64,000 nt of DNA from JACVRN01 sp036389255 (GTDB taxonomy: Bacteria; Acidobacteriota; Blastocatellia; Pyrinomonadales; Pyrinomonadaceae): positions 82,463-146,462 of the forward strand of contig DASVQI010000027.1 of the NCBI GenBank assembly GCA_036389255.1, read 5' to 3'. Positions 15,927 through 25,938 of this stretch are shown here, one piece after another; the stretch's first letter is position 1, and every line of letters begins with the position of its first letter. The notes under the pieces were generated by a model that ran no database searches, was not told the origin of the DNA, and saw only the letters and a list, made by a program, of their open reading frames with translations. The position numbers and the translations under genes are program-made.

Positions 15927-17522
15927 ATGAAACGGCTGCTACATCAATCTACTGCGACAATTCTCATGCTGGCTTCAGCCTCTTTCGCGCTCGCCCAAAC
16001 GGGCGGCGCTGGCAGAGCGGGAGCGGGCAACAATAATCAATCGAGGTCAAACGTGTCGAATCAATCAAGGATTCCGCCGACTCCCATAGAACAGTTCACG
16101 CTGAAGAATGGCCTGCGCGTAGTCTTTAACCGTGACAGTGCGATTCCGGTCGTATCCGTCGCCGTCTACTACAACGCGGGCTCGCGCAATGAGAAGCAGG
16201 GGCGAACGGGTTTCGCGCATCTCTTCGAGCACATGATGTTTCAGGGCTCCGAGAACGTGCCGAAGGCCGCGCATTTCCAGTTCATCTCGAACGCAGGCGG
16301 CGACATGAACGGCAACACCACGACCGAGCGCACAGCCTATTTCCAGACGCTTCCCGCCAACCAGTTGCCGCTGGCAATCTGGCTGGAGTCCGACCGCATG
16401 CGCTCACTGGCAGTGACGAAGGAGAATCTGGATAACCAGCGAAAGGCCGTGCAGGAAGAGAAGCGCATGCGCTATGACAATCAGCCGTACCTCAACGGCC
16501 TGCTGCGCATCAACGAGATGATTTTCAAGAACTTCTCGAACTCGCACTCGACCATAGGCTCAATGGAGGACTTGGACGCGGCGAGCGTAGAGGACGTGCA
16601 GGAGTTCTTTCGCATCTACTACGCGCCGAACAACGCCGTGCTGGTGCTGTCAGGCGATTTTGAGCCGCGCGAGGCACGCGCTCTGGTCGAAAAGTATTTC
16701 GGCACTATCCCAAGACAGCCTGACCCGCCGATGCCCGAAGTCTCGGAGCCGGACGCCGTAGCCGTCAAGCAGGACACCTACAACGACAGGTTCGCTCAGA
16801 TTCCGGCATTCATTCTCGGCTGGAAGGTTCCGGCGCGTCGCACCGCCGATTTCTACGCGCTACAGCTCGCGGGCGACCTGCTCTTCGAGGGCGAAAGCTC
16901 CCGCCTCTATCAGAAGATGGTCAAGGGCGAAGAGTCCGTCCTGACGGTTCAGGGATTTTTCGGAGAGCGGCGCGGCCCTTCTTCCATGTACATCTTCGCG
17001 CTGCCCAAGCCGGGCAAAGACCCCGTTCAGGTTAAGCAGACCGTGATGAACGAGATTAAGCGGCTGGCGACCGAAGGGCCTACGGCTGAAGAGATGGAGA
17101 AGTTGCGCAACGGCCTGCTCAACGACGCCGTGCGCGGTCGTCAATCATCCCTCTACCGCGCTCAGCAGATAGCCGAATACACGCTCTACGATAACGACCC
17201 GAACCTTTTCAATACGGAGCTTGACCGCTATTTGGCCGTCACGGCCGAGCAGATTAAGCAGGCCGTCAAGCGCTTTCTTGATACGGACAACTTCGCTGAC
17301 CTAAGCATCGTGCCCGCCGGAGCAGCAGGCACACGCTCGACCGGGCCACAGTCCACACAGCAGCCGCAGCCGGGCGCTCCGCCGCCGACCGTGCCGGATA
17401 AGCCAAAGCCAACGCAGCCTGCGCAGCCGACGACGCCCGTTCAACCCGGACAGACCACCGGGCAGCCGCAGCAGCCCACGGACAAGCCCACACCGCCTCA
17501 GACAGGCACGGGACGCCCGTGA
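15927..17522 (+). CDS. M16 family zinc peptidase, catalytic subunit
   Basis: 531 residues from an internal ATG chosen because AGGAAGG precedes it and a signal peptide (MKRLLHQSTATILMLASASF) begins there. The M16 zinc motif HXXEH is intact in FAHLFEHMMF. The two M16 repeats span about 65-480, and a Pro/Gln/Thr-rich tail of roughly 60 residues follows. Such peptidases degrade short peptides in a clam-shell chamber, often as a heterodimer with an inactive partner. The adjacent gene fits that partner, so the pair probably works together in the periplasm. Confidence 0.92.
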   Translation: MKRLLHQSTATILMLASASFALAQTGGAGRAGAGNNNQSRSNVSNQSRIPPTPIEQFTLKNGLRVVFNRDSAIPVVSVAVYYNAGSRNEKQGRTGFAHLFEHMMFQGSENVPKAAHFQFISNAGGDMNGNTTTERTAYFQTLPANQLPLAIWLESDRMRSLAVTKENLDNQRKAVQEEKRMRYDNQPYLNGLLRINEMIFKNFSNSHSTIGSMEDLDAASVEDVQEFFRIYYAPNNAVLVLSGDFEPREARALVEKYFGTIPRQPDPPMPEVSEPDAVAVKQDTYNDRFAQIPAFILGWKVPARRTADFYALQLAGDLLFEGESSRLYQKMVKGEESVLTVQGFFGERRGPSSMYIFALPKPGKDPVQVKQTVMNEIKRLATEGPTAEEMEKLRNGLLNDAVRGRQSSLYRAQQIAEYTLYDNDPNLFNTELDRYLAVTAEQIKQAVKRFLDTDNFADLSIVPAGAAGTRSTGPQSTQQPQPGAPPPTVPDKPKPTQPAQPTTPVQPGQTTGQPQQPTDKPTPPQTGTGRP

Positions 17523-17557
17523 TTTCAAGGCCCAAGGAGAAAGAGAATTCCAGAGCT

Positions 17558-19414
17558 ATGCTTCAGACAACGACTAAACTAATCCTGAGCGCGGCGCTCA
17601 TTTTAAGCGGCGCACTACAGCTTTCAGCTTACGCGCAGACAAACCCGCAGCAGCAGCAAGGTATGAAACAGACAGAAGACTTCCGCAGGCAAGCCCCGCC
17701 GCCACTGGCGGCCCGGCCGCTCAACATTCCGAAGCCGTTCGAGACGACTCTCGCAAACGGCCTACAGGTGGTCATAGTCGAAGACCCGCGCCTGCCGCTC
17801 GTCAGCTACAGGCTGGCCCTGCGCGCGGGCGACGCGAACGACCCGGCGGACATGCCCGGCCTGCTGGACATGGTCACGGGCCTGCTCAGTGAAGGAACGA
17901 CCAAGCGCACCAGCAAGCAGATTGCAGACGAGGTGGCGCGTTACGGCGCTACGTTGACGGCCGGGGCGAACGCCGACTACTCGACCGTGGCCGCGAGCGC
18001 TCTCTCGACCTACGGCAACGAGATTCTGGACTTGCTTGCGGACATAGTGCTCAATCCCACGTTCCCTGAATCAGAGGTCAATCTGGCGCAGCAGAACGCG
18101 CTTCAGGGATTGCAACAGCAGCGCTCGCAGCCCGGCTTTCTCGCCAACGAAAGAATGGCGCAGGTTCTCTTCGGCCAGCATCCTTACAGCGTAGTCTCGG
18201 CCACGCCTGAATCCATCAAGGCCATGACGCACGATAGGCTCCTGTCGTTTCATCGCTCCATGTTCATTCCGAACAACTCCGTGCTTATCATAGTGGGCGA
18301 TGTCCGGCGCGACGAAGTATTGCGCAGAGTCAACGACCTTTTCGGCAAATGGACAAAGGGGCAGACCGACACGCGCCAGTTTCCGCAGCCTCCGGCGCGC
18401 ACGGCCCGCGCGCTCTACATAGTTGACCGCCCCGGCTCAGCCCAATCCAACATAGTCATAGCCAACCCGGCTATTAACCGCGCGAGCGCCGACTACTTTC
18501 CCATGCTACTGATGAACGTGGTGCTTGGAGCAAACGCTTCCTCCCGCCTCTTCATGAACCTGCGCGAGCAGAAGGGCTACACCTACGGGGCCTACTCGGA
18601 ACTGGATACGCGCAGGCTCGCGGGCTCTTTCCGCGAGACGGCCGAGGTACGCGCGCCTGTCACGGGCGCTTCGCTCAAGGAGTTCTTCTACGAGCTTGGC
18701 CGCATACGCGACGAGGTTGTCTCCGATAAAGAGATTAGAGACGCGAAGTCGTTTTTGACCGGCGTCTTCCCGCTTCAGATAGAGACGCAGGAAGGGCTGA
18801 TTAATCGTCTCGTGCAGATTAAGATGTACGACCTTCCGGCTGACTACCTGCAAACCTACCGCGACCGCATCAACGCGGTCACGGCCTCCGACATACAGAG
18901 GGTCGCGCGCCAGTACGTACAGCCGGACAAGGCCGCAATCGTCATAGTAGGCGACGCCGCAGCCATCATGGAGCAGGTCAAGCCCTACGCTCAGACTGTT
19001 GAGGTTTACGACATAAGCGGCAAACGCAAAGAGACGCCTGCGCCGAGCACGGCCGGCACGACCGTCTCAGCCAACACAGCGACGAGCTCGAATGCCGCCG
19101 CAGCCAACCTGATAGGCAAGTGGGACATACAGATTACAGCGCCCAACGGGGCCAGCATGCCCGCCACGCTGACTGTCAATCAGGAGAACGGTAGATTGAC
19201 CGGCAAGGTTAGCGGCCAGTTCGGTGACGCAGACCTGACGGACGTGACCGTCAACGGCAACAACTTCGACTCAAACCTGAACCTCAGCTTGGGCGGGCAG
19301 ACCGTGGGCGGCAAGGTTTCAGGCAGCACGACCAGCGACCAGATGGAGGGGACAATCAACATAAACATCCCCAACGTCGCCCCGCTTCCCTTCAAAGGCT
19401 CACGCTCGAAGTAA
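17558..19414 (+). CDS. M16 family peptidase-like protein, non-catalytic partner
   Basis: 618 residues from the ATG that begins the signal peptide (MLQTTTKLILSAALILSGAL); a GTG at 17519 overlapping the previous gene is an alternative start. The M16 fold is clear (FETTLANGLQVVIVEDPRLP and later NLREQKGYTYGAYSEL), but the HXXEH motif is replaced by LLDMVTGLLSEG, so it should not bind zinc. The substrate-binding R/Y pair region is retained. The C-terminal 105 residues form an extra beta-rich domain (IGKWDIQITAPNGASMPATL). It is the expected partner of the catalytic subunit just upstream. Confidence 0.88.
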   Translation: MLQTTTKLILSAALILSGALQLSAYAQTNPQQQQGMKQTEDFRRQAPPPLAARPLNIPKPFETTLANGLQVVIVEDPRLPLVSYRLALRAGDANDPADMPGLLDMVTGLLSEGTTKRTSKQIADEVARYGATLTAGANADYSTVAASALSTYGNEILDLLADIVLNPTFPESEVNLAQQNALQGLQQQRSQPGFLANERMAQVLFGQHPYSVVSATPESIKAMTHDRLLSFHRSMFIPNNSVLIIVGDVRRDEVLRRVNDLFGKWTKGQTDTRQFPQPPARTARALYIVDRPGSAQSNIVIANPAINRASADYFPMLLMNVVLGANASSRLFMNLREQKGYTYGAYSELDTRRLAGSFRETAEVRAPVTGASLKEFFYELGRIRDEVVSDKEIRDAKSFLTGVFPLQIETQEGLINRLVQIKMYDLPADYLQTYRDRINAVTASDIQRVARQYVQPDKAAIVIVGDAAAIMEQVKPYAQTVEVYDISGKRKETPAPSTAGTTVSANTATSSNAAAANLIGKWDIQITAPNGASMPATLTVNQENGRLTGKVSGQFGDADLTDVTVNGNNFDSNLNLSLGGQTVGGKVSGSTTSDQMEGTININIPNVAPLPFKGSRSK

Positions 19415-19417
19415 GAC

Positions 19418-19464
19418 AAAAGGGAAGAGAAAGAAGCACGCGCGTTTCTTTCTCTTCCCTTTTT
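19418..19464 (+). terminator. Intrinsic terminator after the M16 pair
   Basis: AAAAGGGAAGAGAAAGAA pairs with TTTCTTTCTCTTCCCTTTT around a short GC loop, ending in a T-run. Confidence 0.88.
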
Positions 19465-19622
19465 ACTTTGTCTCTAAAAAAATCCGCCCGGCATTGGCTC
19501 AAAACGCCGGGCGGTGAATCACAGGAGGAATCGAACGTTACCCTGCCGCTTTTCCCCTTTAGCGGTCTTTTAGGAGTAACCTTGCCGTTTTCTTCGATGT
19601 CTTTTGTAACAACTATGGTTGC

Positions 19623-20615
19623 TTATTTTTCATAGTTGAGCACGATTCCGTCGCCGCCCACGGCCCAGCCCCACTTTTTCTCCATAAACAGGGCGTAAAG
19701 GTTCTCTTTCGTGTGGCTTTCCTGCCGCACCCATGTACGGCCCCCGTCCTCCGAGCGCAGAATGACGCCGCCGCGCCCTACAATCCAACCCTGCTCTTCA
19801 TCAACGAAAGTCACGCTCAGCAGCGTCGAGCGCACAGGCACAGAGACGGCAGACCACGTTTCGCCGCCGTCCGTCGTACGCAAGACGGTTCCGCGCTCGC
19901 CCACGGCCCAGCCCACTCGCTCGTTGCGAAAATCAACGTGATAGAGCGTGACTCCGGTGCCCGAAGCCTGCTTCGTCCAAGTCTGCCCGCCGTCTCTGGT
20001 AAAAAGAATGGTGCCGCCCGCACCTACTACCCAGCCGCGCTCGTCGGAAGTGAAATCCAGATGAATCAAGTCCTCGCGCACGGGCACAAGCTGCTTCACC
20101 CATGAAGCGCCGCCGTCGTTCGTATGAATAATCAGGCTTTCGACTATAACGTCGCGTCGGCTGGCGCTGCCTACGACCCAGCCCTTTCGTTTGCCGGAAA
20201 AGCGTATGCTGTAAAACTCGGCCATCGCGCCGCCGAATTCGCTCGCCTGAAACTCCCGCAGCTCGCGCCACGTCTCACCGGCGTCATCAGTGCCGAAGAT
20301 GTGGTTCCCGGCGAGCAGGTAGCCGTCCGTCTTGTCACGAAAGTATATGTCGTTGATGGGGTCGGTCGTGCCGACGCTCTGCGAAGACCAGGTGCGCCCC
20401 GCGTCCTTCGTGCGGCTCAGGAACCCGCCGTCGCCTGCTATCCAACCGCGCTTTGCATCCGCGAAGAAGATAGCGTTCAAATCCCTGCCTTTCTGCCCGC
20501 GACGAGCAGCCGTCCAGCCAGTACTCTGCGCGGCCACGCAGACAGCAGCCAAAACCACCAGTAGAAACAGCGCATAAAATCTTCGCGCCGGAAATTTACT
20601 CCTAATCAAGAGCAT
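19623..20615 (-). CDS. Ycf48-like/BNR-repeat secreted protein
   Basis: 330 residues with a signal peptide (ARRFYALFLLVVLAAVCVAA). Repeated units of the form GW-hydrophobic-VG-x-GG-x-hydrophobic-L-x-T-x-DGG-x-TW run through the protein (for example GWIAGDGGFLSRTKDAGRTW and GWAVGERGTVLRTTDGGETW). This is the beta-propeller pattern of Ycf48/HCF136 and BNR proteins. In phototrophs Ycf48 helps photosystem II assembly; outside them the role is unknown and such proteins probably bind partners in the periplasm. GGAG precedes the ATG by eight bases. Confidence 0.85.
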   Translation of the reverse strand: MLLIRSKFPARRFYALFLLVVLAAVCVAAQSTGWTAARRGQKGRDLNAIFFADAKRGWIAGDGGFLSRTKDAGRTWSSQSVGTTDPINDIYFRDKTDGYLLAGNHIFGTDDAGETWRELREFQASEFGGAMAEFYSIRFSGKRKGWVVGSASRRDVIVESLIIHTNDGGASWVKQLVPVREDLIHLDFTSDERGWVVGAGGTILFTRDGGQTWTKQASGTGVTLYHVDFRNERVGWAVGERGTVLRTTDGGETWSAVSVPVRSTLLSVTFVDEEQGWIVGRGGVILRSEDGGRTWVRQESHTKENLYALFMEKKWGWAVGGDGIVLNYEK

Positions 20616-20860
20616 TCAATCAACTCCAGTTCTTTTCTCTCTCACGCACACTTATACAGAGCAGCCGGGCGCGAGGCTCAGGTTTAGACTTTATTTGAAG
20701 ATAACACGGAAGCTATTTATTCTTCCCCGACCCGATTAACGCAACGCTTTTGGATGAACTCTGCTCTACGCATTTTAGAGACAAACGGTTCGATTCAAAA
20801 GCGCTCAAACGCTCTCATTAATTTTCACCACCCGAAGCGGGCGCGGGATTGAAAAGAGTA

Positions 20861-20899
20861 AGGGCCGCGAGTCTCAAGTTTGTTGAGACTCGCGGCCCT
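20861..20899. terminator. Strong hairpin terminator after the VIT/VWA gene
   Basis: A perfect 17-bp stem (AGGGCCGCGAGTCTCAA / TTGAGACTCGCGGCCCT) with a five-base loop. It lies in the 337-base gap (20616-20952) between the Ycf48-like gene and the 3' end of the VIT/VWA gene; the rest of the gap shows nothing recognisable. Confidence 0.75.
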
Positions 20900-20952
20900 G
20901 CCGAGGTAGGGGCGGAGAAGCGGTTCCCCTACAGGGTTGAAGCTCCGGCCCG

Positions 20953-23190
20953 CTAGTTTGACGCGGGCTTTACGCGGTAGACGCGGCCATCGAGTACGAC
21001 CAGCACCTGCTCGCCCATAGAGAAGTACTCGGCCAGTCGTCGCTCGCGCTTCAGCAGGTCGAAGTATTCGTTGCTGCCGAAGGTGACTACCACTTCGGGC
21101 AGGCGCGAATCCTGCTTGAACTCCGCGTCAGTCCAGACATTATCGCGCAGGTAGAAGGTCTTGCCGCCCGCCGTCTTCGTGTTCGCAGTGAGAGCCTCAT
21201 CCTTATCTACCGTCACGGCCTCCTGCTGCTTGCGCGCCAGCTTGCTCTGTTGCACGGCTCCTGCGCCCGTGGTGGCTCTGGCGTCAGACGGGGCAGCCGT
21301 GGCCACGCTCGGAGCTACATTTCCGGGGTCGCTCGCGCGCCTGCCAGTGCCGAAGCCCGCGCTGCGTTCCCTGTCGCGTCCCAGCGAGCCATCGCTTGTA
21401 GCAGGCTGCGCGCCCGGCTCAAGCGCAAGGTAAGAGGTGTAGGGCGTGACTATTCCGTAGCGCGTGCCCAAATCAACTATCTCATCCACAAGCTCTTTCT
21501 GCTCGCCGTTCGAGCGAATCTGCTCCATCAGCCAGCCCACTCGACGGGTCGCCCACAGGCGCGGCAGGAAATCGTTCCCCTCTTCCCTGAGCGGGAAACG
21601 AAGCCTGTCGTAAGCGAAGGTGCGAACATTTCGCCCGCTCTTGCCCGAGAGCGCAATGCGAATATTGTCCAAGTCGCTGGCATTGCGATAGCGACCGATT
21701 AAAGTAACCTGCGTTCCCTTGAAGAGGTCGGGCAGCTCGCGCGGGTAGACCAAATCCGTGCGAACGCCGCCCATGTCCAACTGCAAATCCGTCAGCACGG
21801 GAAAATTAACTTTCGAGAAGAAGCTGGAAACCTTGACCTCAAGGTCTTCCTTCGGCTCCACGTAATCCGCGACGCCTCTGTTCTCGGAAGCCAGCTTGTC
21901 CAGAAGCGCCGTGTTCACGTCATAGCCGACGCCGAAGGTGAAAAGCCGTATGCCCGGCACGCGCGCAGAGTGAGCGTTGCTGACTATGCGACCGACGTTG
22001 GTTTCGCCTACGGTCGGCAGCCCGTCCGTCATGAAGACCACCAGCTTCGGGCGGTCGGAGCGGTCGAACTGCTTCATGGCGGCAAGAAGAGCGCCGTTGA
22101 TGTTCGTGCCGCCCGAAGGCTTCAGTCCCTTGACGAACTCAAGCCCGCGCGCACGGCCCCCTTCATTAGCCGCTATCAGCCCGTTCTCCATCATACGCTC
22201 TTCGCCTGAGAATGAGATGACGTTGTAGCGGTCGTCCGGCCTCAGGTTCCTGATGCCGAACAGCAGCGCCGCGCGCGCCTTCTCCATCTTGCCCTCTTCC
22301 GACATGGAGCCCGAAGTGTCAAGCACGAAGACCACGTCCTTGGCCGTGTACTCCGTCTCAGACCAGTTGTCTTTGGGCGAGATGGTCAGAAGAAAATAGC
22401 CGTCCTTGCCCGGCTCCCTGTAGGTCAGAAGCGAGAGGCCGAAGTCCTGATCTGAAAGAGTGTAGAAGAGCTGAAAGTCCTGCGGCTCGCGCCCGCCCCG
22501 CGTCTCGAAAGAGAGCCGGACGGTAGCGTCGTTGACACGCTTGGTGTCAATCGAATGGCTGGGCGAGTAGATGTTTCGCACGGGCTGCTTGCTCTCAATA
22601 TCAACGCGGCCCGAGACGGTTCCCACCTGCGCCATATTTTTTCCGATGCCCAGAGGGTAGCGATAAGAGACAGTGCCGGACTCGGCCCCGAGCACCTGCG
22701 TATAGGTCAGCTCAAGCTTCTTGTCCGAGCGCGCGGGGATGGGAAAGATGCTCGCCTGAAAGAGGTCTTTGCCCGCGTACTCAAGCAGGCCGGGGTCGCG
22801 CTGGCGACGAACAATCTCGTCGTATATGCGGCGAGCTTCTTCGCGCGAGCGCACTTCGCCCACCAGCTTGCGGTCGCCGTCCCAGATGGCGAACTCAACT
22901 ATGGAGGCCGATTCGGGGATGGGGAAGAAGTAGGTGCCTTCCAGCACGGCGTTCGTGTCGTTGCGAAAGACCTGCGTGACGTGCGTGGTGGCGACCTGTC
23001 CCTTGATGGTCGTCTCTATGTTGATGGACTTGATGGGGAGCGAACGTGGCAGGGTGACTGGCTGCGGCGGGCGGGGGCATCTCTCGCACGGTCGCGGCAC
23101 AATAACGCCCTGCGCCCGCGCTCCGGCGGCCCCTGTCGCAATCACAAACAGCGAAAATATCAGGCAGATGACGGCTCTTTTGGCTAGCAT
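20953..23190 (-). CDS. VIT and von Willebrand A domain secreted protein
   Basis: 745 residues. A signal peptide (1-26) precedes a VIT domain (about 45-170; LPIKSINIETTIKGQVATTH and EGTYFFPIPESASI), then a VWA domain from about 284 with an intact MIDAS motif DTSGSMS (D291-S297). The C-terminal region is Ala/Thr-rich, then a short end domain (VVVTFGSNEYFDLLKRE). This is the inter-alpha-trypsin-inhibitor heavy-chain-like layout, also seen in bacterial surface proteins. It probably makes metal-dependent protein contacts in the envelope. Divergent from the gene at 23633. Confidence 0.9.
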   Translation of the reverse strand: MLAKRAVICLIFSLFVIATGAAGARAQGVIVPRPCERCPRPPQPVTLPRSLPIKSINIETTIKGQVATTHVTQVFRNDTNAVLEGTYFFPIPESASIVEFAIWDGDRKLVGEVRSREEARRIYDEIVRRQRDPGLLEYAGKDLFQASIFPIPARSDKKLELTYTQVLGAESGTVSYRYPLGIGKNMAQVGTVSGRVDIESKQPVRNIYSPSHSIDTKRVNDATVRLSFETRGGREPQDFQLFYTLSDQDFGLSLLTYREPGKDGYFLLTISPKDNWSETEYTAKDVVFVLDTSGSMSEEGKMEKARAALLFGIRNLRPDDRYNVISFSGEERMMENGLIAANEGGRARGLEFVKGLKPSGGTNINGALLAAMKQFDRSDRPKLVVFMTDGLPTVGETNVGRIVSNAHSARVPGIRLFTFGVGYDVNTALLDKLASENRGVADYVEPKEDLEVKVSSFFSKVNFPVLTDLQLDMGGVRTDLVYPRELPDLFKGTQVTLIGRYRNASDLDNIRIALSGKSGRNVRTFAYDRLRFPLREEGNDFLPRLWATRRVGWLMEQIRSNGEQKELVDEIVDLGTRYGIVTPYTSYLALEPGAQPATSDGSLGRDRERSAGFGTGRRASDPGNVAPSVATAAPSDARATTGAGAVQQSKLARKQQEAVTVDKDEALTANTKTAGGKTFYLRDNVWTDAEFKQDSRLPEVVVTFGSNEYFDLLKRERRLAEYFSMGEQVLVVLDGRVYRVKPASN

Positions 23191-23331
23191 GTCTCTCTCT
23201 CCTCAATAGTGGAGCGCACTGCTTAAAGCCGAGGTGTGCGCTTTTGCCTGTTAGAACGGCCTCTAATTTCTTTCTTGCACATGAATTCGGAAAAGAGAGA
23301 ATTTTCGAGAAGGCCGGAGCCCCTCCGGTGC

Positions 23332-23360
23332 TTGACATATGATTGCATCTGGTTTAAATT
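23332..23360 (+). promoter_or_regulatory. Consensus sigma-70-like promoter
   Basis: TTGACA (23332-23337), 17-base spacer, TAAATT (23355-23360), in the 442-base divergent gap 23191-23632. It would give a leader of about 265 nt to the gene at 23633. The leader includes a hairpin TAGAAGA/TCTTCTA at about 23468-23491. No riboswitch was recognised. Confidence 0.6.
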
Positions 23361-23632
23361 TTGCGCGCTTTAAATTTCGATTTACGCGGGAGTCTCACCC
23401 TCAAGCCTCTCGTAAATCCTCAAACTAAAGTAAACCATTAAGAGTTTTCTCTTGCCCAGAGTGACGTAGAAGATTAGTCACAGTCTTCTATCTTGAGCGG
23501 ACGTGTTCTGTAAGCTTTAAGTTCTCCTGCGTTTAAGGTTACGCACGTCTGTTTCGTCCGGGTACTCTGCTGTCCCGACGCATACGCGGGCACTGATTAT
23601 CCTCAACATAATCAAATTAAGGAGTAGTTTGA

Positions 23633-24178
23633 ATGTCCCTAGCGAAACATTTTAAGGATTGCCGGGCGCGGCATGCGGGGCTGGCTCTGAGCCTGCTTGT
23701 GCTGCTGTTCGCCTCTGCCTCTTCCGCCTTTGCACAAAACAACCAATCTCAGGGATTGAAAATGTCCGACCTACTGAAGCTTCCGGGCAAGGTTATTGCC
23801 GAAGGAGCCAACACCAACCCCACGGGCAGATTCAGGGCTACGAAATACAGAGTCGAGGAAGTGGCTCTCCCCACGGCGACGGAAGTGAAGATTAACGACC
23901 GCATCCTCTCGGTCAACAAGGCTTATCGCGTGACCGTTATCGGCGGCCCTTTCGAAGTCAGAGCCATGCCTGCCGTCATCTGGATTAATGATGTGGCTGT
24001 TGGTTTCGGCGTAGAGAGCGAAGACCTCACGGAGATTACTGCCGTCACCTTTGACGAATCGTTGATAGTCGAAGGAGCCAGCATCTTTCTCTCTTACGGC
24101 GACAAAAAGAATAAAGAAGACCGCGTAGAGCTGCCCGAGAGGATAAATCTGGGTAGCGCGAAAGGAGGCCGCCAGTGA
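23633..24178 (+). CDS. Exported protein with IPT/TIG-like beta domain
   Basis: 181 residues. A signal peptide (about 1-35, ending ASSAFAQ) is followed by two beta-rich stretches (ATEVKINDRILSVNKAYRVT and AVIWINDVAVGFGVESEDL). The segment ITAVTFDESLIVEGASIFLS resembles an IPT/TIG-type Ig-like fold, but I do not assign a family firmly. AAGGAG precedes the ATG. The stop overlaps the next start by four bases (GTGA), so it is coupled to the secreted hydrolase that follows and may assist it. Confidence 0.6.
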   Translation: MSLAKHFKDCRARHAGLALSLLVLLFASASSAFAQNNQSQGLKMSDLLKLPGKVIAEGANTNPTGRFRATKYRVEEVALPTATEVKINDRILSVNKAYRVTVIGGPFEVRAMPAVIWINDVAVGFGVESEDLTEITAVTFDESLIVEGASIFLSYGDKKNKEDRVELPERINLGSAKGGRQ

Positions 24179-25926
24179 AAAAGTTACTCCGGCTTCAAAC
24201 AATCGCATCGCTCGCTTTCTTACTTTTCCTGACGGCGCTCGGCGCGCAAAGTGCGGCAGCGCAAACGCCTGACCCCGGCACGCAAGGCCCTTACGCAGTG
24301 ACCCGCGAAGAGTACAACTACGGGAATCTGGCCTTTACGCCGTCGAACTTCCCCAGCGCCGTAGAGGTGCTTGCCTCCGTGCATCATCCCACGGACATGA
24401 CGAACGGCCCGTTCCCCTTGATAGTTCTTCTGCACGGGCGTCACGTTACCTGTTACAAGGGCACTCAGGTCAGCCTGCGCTGGCCCTGCATGAGCACCCA
24501 GACGGCAATCCCCAGTTATCAGGGATATGATTACCTTGCCAGCACTCTGGCCAGCAACGGCTACATAGTCGTCTCCATCAGCGCCAACGGCATCAGCGCC
24601 TATGACTCGCAGGTGACGGACTTAGGCATGCAGGCCAGAGCCGAGCTTATCCAGCGCCACCTGAATCAGTGGAACACCTTCAACACGGTGGGCGCTGCTC
24701 CGTTCGGCACGAAGTTCGTCGGCAAAGTGGACATGACCAGGATTGGTACTATGGGCCATTCGCGCGGCGGCGAAGGCGTCGTCAAGCACTATCTTTATAA
24801 TGCCTCGCTGGGCTCTCCCTACGGCATCAAGGCCGTCTTCGCTCTAGCGCCTGTTGACTTCAATCGTCCGATTATAAACAACGTGGCGCTGGCAGTGATG
24901 CTGCCTTATTGCGACGGCGACGTGAGCGATAATCAGGGCGTACATTTTTATGACGACGCGCGTTACAACGCCCCCGGTGATTCGGGCGCGAAGAACACAG
25001 TTCTGGTGATGGGCGCGAATCACAACTACTACAACACGGTCTGGACGCCGGGCCTGTTTCCTGCCGGAGCAGGCGACGACTGGGCTTCGACTACAGACCC
25101 GCAGTGCGGCACAGTCTCAGGCAACAAGCGCCTGACGAGCGCGCAGCAGCGCGGCACAGGGCTGGCCTACGTCTCGGCGTTCATGCGCGTTTACGTTGGC
25201 CGCGAGTCGGCGTTTCTGCCCATCCTGACGGGACAGGCACCTCCGCCGGCCTCGGCTCAAACGACCAACCTTTACGTCTCTTATCACGCGCCCGATGCGG
25301 CCGCGACGCGACGTGACATCAACCGCCTGTTGAATGCCACCAACCTGAGCACCAACACGCTGGGCGGCGCGAGTACGCAGACGGGGCTCACCCCGCAGGA
25401 TTTGTGCGGCGGCGAATCTCCGCAACCCGCGCAGTGCCTGCCTTCGACTCAGTCAACTTCGAGACAGCCGCACACGGTTCCCAGCGCGCGAAGCTCTGCC
25501 AGAGGCTTGAGCCAGTTGCGCACCGGCTGGGGAGCGGCCAATGCAAGCTACAGTAACGACCTACCCGTGGGCGCGCGTGACGTGAGCGGGTATTCGGCTC
25601 TACAGTTTCGCGTGAGCGTTAATTTCGCGGACTCTCGCAACCCGCCCAACGTCGCACAGAACTTTAGGGTTGTGCTGACCGACGGCACGGGCGCGACTTC
25701 GAGCGTCCTTGTCAGCAATTACTCCGGCGCGCTTTACTACCCGCCGGGAACCACCGGCCCCGTGCCGAAGGTGGTCTTGAACATGGCACGCCTTCCGCTT
25801 TCGGCTTTCGCGGGAGTCAATCTCACGGACATACGCTCCGTCCAGTTCAAGTTCGACCAGAACCTGCAAGGCGCACTTCTGATTACTGACCTGGCGTTCG
25901 CCTCCGCGCCTACGACTATTCAATAA
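24175..25926 (+). CDS. Secreted alpha/beta hydrolase with C-terminal accessory domain
   Basis: 583 residues with a signal peptide ending near AAAQ30. An alpha/beta-hydrolase domain spans about 60-390. The oxyanion-side strand is PLIVLLHGRH, the nucleophile elbow is GHSRGG (S197), and a candidate His lies in MGANHNYYN. The layout resembles chlorophyllase/PAF-acetylhydrolase-like esterases, but the substrate is unknown. About 190 C-terminal residues (LRTGWGAANASYSNDLP to the end) look like a beta-sandwich, possibly carbohydrate- or surface-binding. The GTG start is coupled to the preceding gene. Confidence 0.8.
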   Translation: MKKLLRLQTIASLAFLLFLTALGAQSAAAQTPDPGTQGPYAVTREEYNYGNLAFTPSNFPSAVEVLASVHHPTDMTNGPFPLIVLLHGRHVTCYKGTQVSLRWPCMSTQTAIPSYQGYDYLASTLASNGYIVVSISANGISAYDSQVTDLGMQARAELIQRHLNQWNTFNTVGAAPFGTKFVGKVDMTRIGTMGHSRGGEGVVKHYLYNASLGSPYGIKAVFALAPVDFNRPIINNVALAVMLPYCDGDVSDNQGVHFYDDARYNAPGDSGAKNTVLVMGANHNYYNTVWTPGLFPAGAGDDWASTTDPQCGTVSGNKRLTSAQQRGTGLAYVSAFMRVYVGRESAFLPILTGQAPPPASAQTTNLYVSYHAPDAAATRRDINRLLNATNLSTNTLGGASTQTGLTPQDLCGGESPQPAQCLPSTQSTSRQPHTVPSARSSARGLSQLRTGWGAANASYSNDLPVGARDVSGYSALQFRVSVNFADSRNPPNVAQNFRVVLTDGTGATSSVLVSNYSGALYYPPGTTGPVPKVVLNMARLPLSAFAGVNLTDIRSVQFKFDQNLQGALLITDLAFASAPTTIQ

Positions 25927-25938
25927 GCTGTTTACAGC

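Noticed and set aside
23361..23632. Possible riboswitch in the leader of the 23633 gene
   Set aside because: Only a simple 7-bp hairpin could be found and no conserved aptamer core was recognised.
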